Source: Isohypsibius dastychi (lineage: Eukaryota > Tardigrada > Eutardigrada > Parachela > Isohypsibiidae). From it: 12,291 nucleotides of DNA. Location of the stretch: the NCBI GenBank assembly GCA_034696485.1, contig JAQIWT010001129.1, positions 1 to 12,291 of the forward strand, written 5' to 3'. The position numbers were made by a program, and so were the translations under genes. This document shows, piece by piece, positions 1-5,709 of the stretch. Under the pieces are notes generated by a model that did not search any database, was not told the DNA's origin, and saw only the letters and a list, made by a program, of their open reading frames with translations. The first letter of the stretch is position 1, and every line of letters begins with the position of its first letter.

Positions 1-75
1 GAAGCTGGGGAACACACAGAACCTTCCGGCGAAGGGCTTCTCCAGATGCTGGTGATCGAGATCGAGTGTCCAACA
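1..75 (-). repeat. 3' LTR of copia element, truncated by window edge
   Basis: The 75 bases are identical to 4332-4406, the outer part of the 5' LTR. Read on the minus strand the LTR begins TGTTGGACAC directly after the polypurine tract. About 85 bp of LTR and the second target-site duplication lie outside the window. This copy would supply the polyadenylation region for the element's transcript. Confidence 0.92.
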
Positions 76-88
76 CTCCCCCCTGTTT
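76..88 (-). promoter_or_regulatory. Polypurine tract (plus-strand primer) of copia element
   Basis: On the minus strand this reads AAACAGGGGGGAG and ends exactly where the 3' LTR begins with TGTTGG. In LTR elements this RNase H-resistant purine run primes second-strand DNA synthesis, and its abutment to the LTR confirms the LTR boundary at 75. The tract lies only about 20 nt after the Gag-Pol stop codon. Confidence 0.9.
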
Positions 89-101
89 CGAGCAATCGAA
101 A
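86..101 (-). repeat. Short inverted repeat beside the polypurine tract
   Basis: TTTCGA, a 4-nt loop, then TCGAAA form a perfect 6-bp stem between the Gag-Pol stop and the polypurine tract, overlapping the first bases of the tract. It could be a structural element for plus-strand priming or chance; nothing else in the sequence decides between these. Confidence 0.4.
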
Positions 102-109
102 CACACACA

Positions 110-3100
110 TCAGCATACACCCATAACCGTGCGTAGATGCAGGAAGCTCTGAGCAGAGGTAGGCGGCTTGGTAAATAGGTCAGCAACGTTGTCGTTAGTA
201 GGCACGTAGAGTAGGTCCACAACCCCATTCCTTGCGTACTCCAGCAGCTTCTTGTAACGCAGATCGATATGACGTGTACGCCTAGTGAAACCGCCCTTGT
301 GGACCATAGCCAGCACTGCCCGGTTATCCTCCATGATCTTGACCGCTTTGACGTCGATCGTCAATTCCTCCAGTACTCCTGACAGGTACGCAGCTTCCCG
401 GGCAGCTTCAGCCGCTGCAATGAACTCACTTTCCGCCACACTCAACGAGATGACGTCTTGCTTTGATGAATGCCATGACACCGGTGCCCCAGCCAGAAGG
501 AAACAGTAGCCCGAAGTCGAGCGTCGCGACTCAACATCACCGCCAAACTCAGCATCAGTGTAGCCAAGTAGAGTCCCACTTGCACCAGACTTGTACAATA
601 TGCCCATATGAGACGTTGAACGTAGATATCGGAGGAGGTGCTTGAGGATCTGCTGATGCCGCTGAGTAGGCCGCTCCTGATGCGAGGCTAGCGCATTGCT
701 CACCGCCGCGATGTCTGGTCGGAAGCTTCCTGCGATGAACTGCAAACGACCCAGAATAGCGCGAATCGGCGAATCCTTCCACAGAACATCACCCGGACTT
801 GTTGCTTCCGGTCTCTTTGTCCATGGGACATCCACTCGCTTTGCCTCTCGCATACCACAGAACTCCAACAGCTCTTCGATCTTCGATTGCTGCGATATGT
901 GGATACCAGCTGGTGTCCTGCGGATGTCCAAACCGAGAAAGCAGTCCGGGTCCACTACGTGTTTGACATCGAAGTCGCGTTGCAACGCACGAATCACTCG
1001 CTCGATCAGCTGTTCGTTGTCACCAGTCAGAAGTAGATCGTCCACGTGGATGGCGATGGCAACGAGACCTTCCGCTGTCTTCTGCAGCCACAGACCTGCA
1101 TCAGAGTTGGACTGCCGCATCCCGAGTCCTGACAGTACTGCTGATAGCTTCTCGTGCCATCGCTTACCGGCTTGCCGCAGCCCGTACAGGGCTCGACGCA
1201 ACCGGCACAAACGACCATCTGCGGCAATCTCAGCTGGTGGGACCATCCAGATCATCTCGTCCTCGCGTAAGTCTGCGTTCAGGTAGGCACTGTTGAAGTC
1301 GCACGTCTGGAGCGTCCAATTCTTCGCAGCTGCCAGGGCGCACAGAAGTCGCACAGTCGATGCACGTGCCACCGGAGCATAGCAGTCGCCTTTGTCGTAG
1401 TCGACACCCGGTCGTTGTGCTGCACCGTTCACGACCAATCTCGATTTGCGATCCCCATTAGCCTTGCGTGTATGGACCCATTGTGAGCGAAGCGGCTTGA
1501 CCCCTGGAGGTGGTGTTTCCAGAACCCATGTTCCTTTCTGCGCGTGTACCGCCAGTTCCCGCTGCTTAGAAGCGGCCCATTCGTCGCCCTGTGCCAGGTT
1601 TAACTCAACGACAAAATCCTCGTACTTCTGCTCGGGCCACTGTCGCTGCCGCCCAGATCGTCGTGGTACTGCAGGTACATCGTCATCCGGGTCGCTGTTG
1701 CCATCACTGTCGTCACTGCTGACACTGTCATCAGCCTCTGACGCATCGCCAGCCTGAACGCCCGCGTCACCGAACTCGACTTGATCATCCATCAACTCCT
1801 GCAGAGGTATCACAGCCGGTATACCCGCAACATGTGGTCTCGGTCTCGCTACCCAGTCGCTGGCGTCATTGTCATCATCCACATCCACCACTTCGATGTC
1901 GTTGCGGACGACCTCTCTATTTAGCTCCGGCAGCGAGAGATGTGGCACCGAAGGCTCCGATGTGCGCAGGCGCCTGCGCTCGTCAAATGTGACGTGACGA
2001 CTGACAACGACCTTGCCCTTCGAAGGGCCTTCGTCCATGAATACCCGGTACCCCATCAACGGTGGAGGTTGGTAGCCTACCACACGGCCCTTCCATGCAC
2101 GCTGATCCAACTTGCTTGTCTGCAGCTCTCGATCAACGTGAACATACGCTGCTGATCCCACCGCTCTCAAGTGCCCCACGTACGGTACCTTTCCTGTCCA
2201 TGCCTCGTATGGCGTGCGCCAACCGATCCGTCGTGCTGGCGTGATGTTGTACAGATACGTCGCGCACATTAGCAGCTCGCCCCAGAGCCACTTGGGTAGA
2301 TCGGGATTGTCCACGAACATGCCTCGAACTTTGTTCAGCAAGGTAAGATGCGACCGCTCGCTAGCTCCGTTCTGCGATGACGTTCTGGGTGCGGTGAAGA
2401 CATGTCGAATCCCGTTCTCCTTGCAGAATCGATCCAGCCGAGTGCTTGTGAACTCTCCCCCGTTATCTGTAAGCCAGACCTGAATGTGTCGTTCAGCGTT
2501 GCGCAGCATCTTTTCGTGCTCAACGAACTTCTCGATGACCTCCGCTTTCGTCTTCAGAAGATACGTCCACAGGAAGCCGGTGTCTTCGTCCAAGAACTCC
2601 AAGAAGTAGCGGAAGCCTGACTTTGTGGCAGGATGCAGCGGTCCACACAGGTCAGATGACACCAACTCTCCCGGTATAGTTGCTTTGTGCTTGCGTACGC
2701 CGAATGGACGCTTGTGTGAAGTTGCCCGTATGCAGGTCGGGCACGCCGCCAGCTCCTCGTCCGCGTCCTTCAGTTCCTTCTCTGTTAGCACGACTCCAAG
2801 CGTGCTGAGATGGCGCAGTGCCTCTCTCCCCACGTGGCCAAATCTAGCATGCCAGGTGAGCGCGCGATTGGTGTGTGCCGGCACGTCCGAGTACATGCAT
2901 CGCTCATACGCGTCCTGCTTGAGTGACAGGATGTAGAGGTTATCCACCAACGGAGCGTAGCCTACGTGATCGCCAACCGCATTCGTGATAGTGCAGCCCT
3001 GCTTGTTGAAGGCAAGTGTCATGTCTTGCTCCTTCGTGAGCCGTGGTACTGATAGCAGATTGTGACTTGCAGTCGGCACGTAGAGCGCGCCATCCACCTG

Positions 3101-4204
3101 CACCTTGGCACCCGCGCTCGTCACACCAGTCAGGTTGGTTGCCCCCTTGACGCCCATATTGTTCCCTTGCGCATCAACCATCTGTATGTGCGTGCTGCAG
3201 TACGGTTGAGTGGGGGGTTTATTGACCACATGCGCCGTGGCGCCGCTATCTACAACAAACGGCTTTTGCTTCAGCATCTCAGCCACTTGTAGAATCACCT
3301 CCGCAAGGTTTGCTTGCTGCTGCTGCTGTGCCTGGCCCGGCTGAGCTGCACCTCTTGGTCTCGTAGGGCAGTTGCGCTTGACGTGCCCAAAGTTGTGACA
3401 GAGCCAGCACTGGGGACCTCGACCTTGGACCCCGCTGTTTGGGCCCCGCACTTGCACTTGAGAGCCGTTGTTCCTGCCAGGTACGCCTCCAGCGAACAAC
3501 GCTTCGTCCTTGAGTTCGTTCTTGGTCATGCTGAGCACACGTGCCTCGTACAGCAGCTCGTCTTCGATGGCTTGCAAGTTAGCTTGCCCCGCGCGACGCG
3601 CTGCCGCTGCCACCTGCTTCATCGAGTCCGGGAGCGATGTGTAGATGATCCCCGTGTACACCTCATCGTCTAGCGAGCCACCAGCATCACGGTAGCGACT
3701 ACGCAGCGCCCTCAGCCGTCCCAAGTGGTCCAACATCTTGGATGGATCGTCCAACTTGAGCTGGTGCATGGAGTGGAGAATATCACCGCGGCTGGCTCTT
3801 GCTTGTTGTCCTTGCAATGATTTCAGTCGCTCCCACAACATGTGCGTCGTCTTGCTCTCTTCCGTCAGATCGATAAACCTCTCTTCCAGCGTCTTGCGTA
3901 TCATGAGACGACAGCGTTGATCCGCCTTCGCCTCCGCAGCCAACGCATTACGCTCTATGAGGGGATAGAACCCGGCATCCCGTATGATGTCCTCGACCTC
4001 GCGCTTCCAGGTAGCATAGTTGTCCTCTCTCAGCTTGACCACGCCCGACAACAACTTGACCGTGAAGGCGTCGACGTCCACAGCAGTGATAGGAATGGGT
4101 GGGACAGGCTGTGCCTGCACCTGTTGCTGCTGCGCTTGCACCTGCGGCTGCTGCTGTCCAGCACCCTGTGCAGCCTGCGCCTGTCCTTGACCTTGCTGCG
4201 CCAT
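110..4204 (-). CDS. Ty1/copia Gag-Pol polyprotein
   Basis: This single-ORF polyprotein of 1364 aa makes the virus-like particle and all replication enzymes. Residues 1-35 are rich in Gln and Ala, followed by a copia-type Gag. A CCHC zinc knuckle lies at 267-280 (C-x2-C-x4-H-x4-C). The aspartic protease has DSG at 319-321. Integrase shows the HHCC zinc site (H452, H457, C488, C491) and a catalytic triad D518, D580, E616, with 35 residues between the last two as in the family. An acidic Asp/Ser-rich linker covers about 770-845. Reverse transcriptase has D969 (motif A) and HVDD at 1053-1056, with His where most copies have Tyr. RNase H has D1217, a glutamate near 1258-1260 and D1293. No stop or frameshift breaks it. 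The ATG at 4204 is the first in this frame, 42 nt after the LTR. Gag:Pol ratio must be set without a ribosomal frameshift or stop readthrough, as in Drosophila copia. Confidence 0.95.
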   Translation of the reverse strand: MAQQGQGQAQAAQGAGQQQPQVQAQQQQVQAQPVPPIPITAVDVDAFTVKLLSGVVKLREDNYATWKREVEDIIRDAGFYPLIERNALAAEAKADQRCRLMIRKTLEERFIDLTEESKTTHMLWERLKSLQGQQARASRGDILHSMHQLKLDDPSKMLDHLGRLRALRSRYRDAGGSLDDEVYTGIIYTSLPDSMKQVAAAARRAGQANLQAIEDELLYEARVLSMTKNELKDEALFAGGVPGRNNGSQVQVRGPNSGVQGRGPQCWLCHNFGHVKRNCPTRPRGAAQPGQAQQQQQANLAEVILQVAEMLKQKPFVVDSGATAHVVNKPPTQPYCSTHIQMVDAQGNNMGVKGATNLTGVTSAGAKVQVDGALYVPTASHNLLSVPRLTKEQDMTLAFNKQGCTITNAVGDHVGYAPLVDNLYILSLKQDAYERCMYSDVPAHTNRALTWHARFGHVGREALRHLSTLGVVLTEKELKDADEELAACPTCIRATSHKRPFGVRKHKATIPGELVSSDLCGPLHPATKSGFRYFLEFLDEDTGFLWTYLLKTKAEVIEKFVEHEKMLRNAERHIQVWLTDNGGEFTSTRLDRFCKENGIRHVFTAPRTSSQNGASERSHLTLLNKVRGMFVDNPDLPKWLWGELLMCATYLYNITPARRIGWRTPYEAWTGKVPYVGHLRAVGSAAYVHVDRELQTSKLDQRAWKGRVVGYQPPPLMGYRVFMDEGPSKGKVVVSRHVTFDERRRLRTSEPSVPHLSLPELNREVVRNDIEVVDVDDDNDASDWVARPRPHVAGIPAVIPLQELMDDQVEFGDAGVQAGDASEADDSVSSDDSDGNSDPDDDVPAVPRRSGRQRQWPEQKYEDFVVELNLAQGDEWAASKQRELAVHAQKGTWVLETPPPGVKPLRSQWVHTRKANGDRKSRLVVNGAAQRPGVDYDKGDCYAPVARASTVRLLCALAAAKNWTLQTCDFNSAYLNADLREDEMIWMVPPAEIAADGRLCRLRRALYGLRQAGKRWHEKLSAVLSGLGMRQSNSDAGLWLQKTAEGLVAIAIHVDDLLLTGDNEQLIERVIRALQRDFDVKHVVDPDCFLGLDIRRTPAGIHISQQSKIEELLEFCGMREAKRVDVPWTKRPEATSPGDVLWKDSPIRAILGRLQFIAGSFRPDIAAVSNALASHQERPTQRHQQILKHLLRYLRSTSHMGILYKSGASGTLLGYTDAEFGGDVESRRSTSGYCFLLAGAPVSWHSSKQDVISLSVAESEFIAAAEAAREAAYLSGVLEELTIDVKAVKIMEDNRAVLAMVHKGGFTRRTRHIDLRYKKLLEYARNGVVDLLYVPTNDNVADLFTKPPTSAQSFLHLRTVMGVC

Positions 4205-4239
4205 TCGTCACGGTATCCAATGAGTTTTTTGAGGCTCAT
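4030..4239 (-). other. Upstream ORF starting in the primer binding site, overlapping gag
   Basis: An ATG within the primer binding site (4239-4237) opens a 69-codon ORF in a different frame from Gag. It runs past the Gag start at 4204 and ends at 4030. Its start has G at -3, while the Gag ATG has C at -3 and G at +4, so the uORF start is not obviously the weaker one. The encoded peptide is basic and unlike any family I know, and most of it simply overlaps Gag-coding sequence. It is more likely a translational obstacle, or a by-product of the primer site, than a protein gene. Confidence 0.4.
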
Positions 4240-4243
4240 AACC
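4233..4243 (-). promoter_or_regulatory. Primer binding site, half-tRNA type (initiator tRNA-Met anticodon loop)
   Basis: The minus strand reads GGTTATGAGCC, 3 nt inside the 5' LTR end. Its complement GGCTCATAACC equals the anticodon stem-loop core of initiator tRNA-Met as known from yeast, with CAT as the anticodon. Drosophila copia is known to use a tRNA-iMet fragment cut in the anticodon loop rather than the tRNA 3' end, and its site is the closely similar GGTTATGGGCCC. I see no match here to a tRNA 3' end (TGG followed by acceptor-stem sequence). The identity of the host tRNA is inferred. Confidence 0.75.
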
Positions 4244-4246
4244 ACT

Positions 4247-4406
4247 TGGAATACCGAATGAAATATATGTATCAAGATATCATGAAAGGTACAGATACGC
4301 ATAGAAACACACGAACATTCCGAGAACAAGCGAAGCTGGGGAACACACAGAACCTTCCGGCGAAGGGCTTCTCCAGATGCTGGTGATCGAGATCGAGTGT
4401 CCAACA
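4247..4406 (-). repeat. 5' LTR of copia element, complete
   Basis: A 160-bp LTR that starts TGTTGGACAC and ends GGTATTCCA on the minus strand, giving the canonical TG...CA ends. The outer boundary is fixed by the match to 1-75 and by the polypurine tract. The inner boundary is inferred from the CA dinucleotide just before the primer site, because the matching part of the 3' LTR is outside the window. It should carry the promoter; I cannot place a convincing TATA box or start site. An AT-rich patch near 4260-4275 lies too close to the inner end to be the TATA box of a transcript starting within the LTR. Confidence 0.85.
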
Positions 4407-4411
4407 CTGTG
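4407..4411 (-). repeat. Target-site duplication flanking the 5' LTR (one copy visible)
   Basis: Ty1/copia integrases make 5-bp duplications, so the five bases next to the LTR (CTGTG on the plus strand) should recur beyond the outer end of the 3' LTR, just upstream of this window. The next two bases (CT) also happen to match the start of the internal region at 76-77, which is why the direct repeat looks 77 bp long. Confidence 0.55.
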
Positions 4412-4443
4412 GCTGCTGCTGTAGCTGTTGCTGCTGTGGCTGC

Positions 4444-4476
<33 letters not shown>

Positions 4477-4724
4477 TGTGGTTGCTGCTGCTGCTGTTGT
4501 TGTTGCTGCTGTTGGTGCTGCTGCTGTTGGTGCTGTGGCTGCTGCTGCTGTTGCTGTGGCTGTCGCAGTGGCTGTGATGGTTGCTGCTGCGACCGCGCAC
4601 GCTGTTGCTGTTGCCGTCGCGGTTGTTGCTGGTCATGCTGTCGCTGAGATCGCTGCTGCTGTGAGCGTTGTTGAGCTTGTTGCTGCGGTTGCTGTTGCGG
4701 TTGATCTGGTTCCTGTTGATGCTG
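4407..4724 (-). repeat. CAG/CAA-rich microsatellite encoding polyglutamine
   Basis: An imperfect CTG/TTG repeat on the plus strand (CAG/CAA on the minus strand), with interruptions that give Pro, His, Arg, Ser and Leu. The purest run is eight CTG units at 4455-4478. It encodes residues 92-197 of the broken gene. The interruptions become more frequent away from the copia insertion. Repeats of this kind change length easily, so copy number may differ between alleles. Confidence 0.9.
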
Positions 4725-4997
4725 GGGGAATAGTACCTCTTCCATTCTCGGTTCTGAAGGCACTTGTGAGCCTCTTCCAGCGCTTCCTCTTCCTGGAGTT
4801 CTCGATCTGGCTCCGCCCTGATGCACTGGTCCCTGACTGCGAGCTGCTGCATTCTGCGCTTTCTCGTCGCCTTCTTGGAGGCGTCGTAAGAAGGAACTGC
4901 TAATCTGGACGCCGGCATGGTTCTGCTCGTGGTGAGATTGTAGGTTCGACCTGTTGATCATCGTGCCGCATGTAGGGCACTGGATAGCTTGGTCCAT

Positions 4998-5709
4998 TTT
5001 GTCGAAATCCTGCGTTCGGGCGATTGCTAACTCTCAATTAGCTGCAATAGGCCTCGAAATTTGTTTGTGATCACCACACTCGAAAACCGCCGCTCTTTGT
5101 CCTTGATTCTCGTTCTCGACGCGAGCACTTGCACAGTAATGCTGGGATTTGCTGAGTCTATTCGCACACACCTCGGGTACACAGTGGCTGCGTTCTGCTG
5201 CCGCTTCGCTCGTTATTCGCTGCGCAGTCTCAACCGTAAGTGACAGTGCAGCGCCGTGGCCACGTTTTCAGAAGGCTACGAGCACTCCGCGGGCCCCCCA
5301 AGACGGTTTTCACGTTCCTACCGCTAGGGGAGCCTTCTGTGTTGCGTGTTGGTGTTGCTGGTGTGTCCTGGACTCGAATTACACTTCTCTGGTTGCCGAT
5401 TCTTTGTTCGCTACGTAACGCTTGAGCAGAATTTTGGGTTGATCACAATCTGTTTATCACAGCCCTTACTTAAGTACCGCAGTACTTGGGCATAACCACA
5501 CCCGCATCACGCTCCCAACAGGTGTAGCAGATAAACAACCGAAGGAAAACCCTCCCACGAGCACAGAGGGAACAACCTTCTCAACACAACTTAAGCAAAA
5601 TATACACGTAAACAAACCGTATTGCACAAATAGAAGCATGATGGACGCGATTAGACACAGTGTTGTTAGCCAACCCCAACAGTACCGATGTCGATGAGAT
5701 GCAACTCTG
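4998..5709. other. Noncoding stretch between LINE ORF2 and the zinc-finger gene
   Basis: About 700 bp with no convincing gene. Reading on the minus strand, the first part (from 5709 downward) should be the 3' UTR of the LINE, and the last part the 5' flank of the zinc-finger/polyQ gene. The border is not visible: there is no poly(A) run, no short tandem repeat tail and no AATAAA on the minus strand. A compact hairpin at 5472-5487 is the only distinct structure. Small ORFs in several frames have no recognisable domains. Confidence 0.6.
5472..5487 (-). repeat. Hairpin in the probable LINE 3' UTR
   Basis: AAGTAC and GTACTT form a perfect 6-bp stem around a 4-nt loop, about 220 nt after the ORF2 stop. 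The palindrome ACTTAAGT overlaps its low-coordinate side. Some non-LTR retrotransposons are recognised by their reverse transcriptase through 3' UTR stem-loops, so this is a candidate recognition element. The link is inferred from position only. Confidence 0.35.

Larger units (their letters stand above)
1..4406 (-). mobile_element. Ty1/copia LTR retrotransposon, nearly complete
   Basis: An LTR retrotransposon read on the minus strand. In order it has a 5' LTR (4406-4247), a primer binding site (4243-4233), a single Gag-Pol ORF (4204-110), a polypurine tract (88-76) and a 3' LTR that starts at 75 and runs off the window. The order protease-integrase-RT-RNase H within Pol defines the Ty1/copia (Pseudoviridae) group; Ty3/gypsy elements place integrase last. 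The ORF is unbroken and the two LTRs match at every one of the 75 positions that can be compared, so the copy looks young and possibly competent. With a 160-bp LTR the full element would be about 4.5 kb, compact for this group. No env-like ORF is seen. It sits inside the polyglutamine-coding repeat of another minus-strand gene. Confidence 0.93.
4272..4997 (-). pseudogene. C2H2 zinc-finger / polyglutamine gene, broken by copia insertion
   Basis: The 5' part of an unrecognised gene. The ATG at 4997 starts 197 codons of native sequence. A C2H2 finger lies near the N terminus (C7, C10, H22 or H23, H27), followed by a charged, Gly/Arg/Ser-containing stretch at 35-91, then a glutamine tract from residue 92 onward. 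The copia LTR begins immediately after a CAG codon at 4407. The frame continues into the LTR for 44 more codons and stops at 4272, so a read-through mRNA would encode a 241-aa chimera. The 3' part of the gene would lie beyond the left LTR. The finger plus a Q-rich region could belong to a host DNA-binding protein, or to the N terminus of another retroelement, since some LINE proteins start with C2H2 fingers. Upstream introns or exons cannot be excluded. Confidence 0.6.

Noticed and set aside
696-1286. 196-codon plus-strand ORF within the copia element
   Set aside because: It lies opposite the RT-coding region of an intact polyprotein and has no recognisable domain; it is a shadow of that gene.
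4231-4247. Possible tRNA-Met gene fragment on the plus strand
   Set aside because: Only the anticodon arm matches; no acceptor, D or T arms follow. Position just inside the LTR explains it as a primer site.
4260-4275. TATA-like AT-rich patch in the 5' LTR
   Set aside because: It lies about 15-25 bp from the inner LTR end, so a start 25-30 bp downstream would fall outside the LTR and leave no R region.
4397-4903. Plus-strand ORF rich in Ala and Val
   Set aside because: It is the reverse reading of the CAG/CAA repeat (GCT/GTT codons), starts within the LTR and has no domain.
4998-5060. Oomycete-type initiator element before the zinc-finger gene
   Set aside because: I looked for a match to the known oomycete core promoter pattern on the minus strand and found none convincing, so it cannot support an oomycete origin.
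5149-5425. Plus-strand ORFs of 61-89 codons in the noncoding stretch
   Set aside because: They are short, overlap in different frames, show no recognisable motif and are of a length expected by chance at this GC content.
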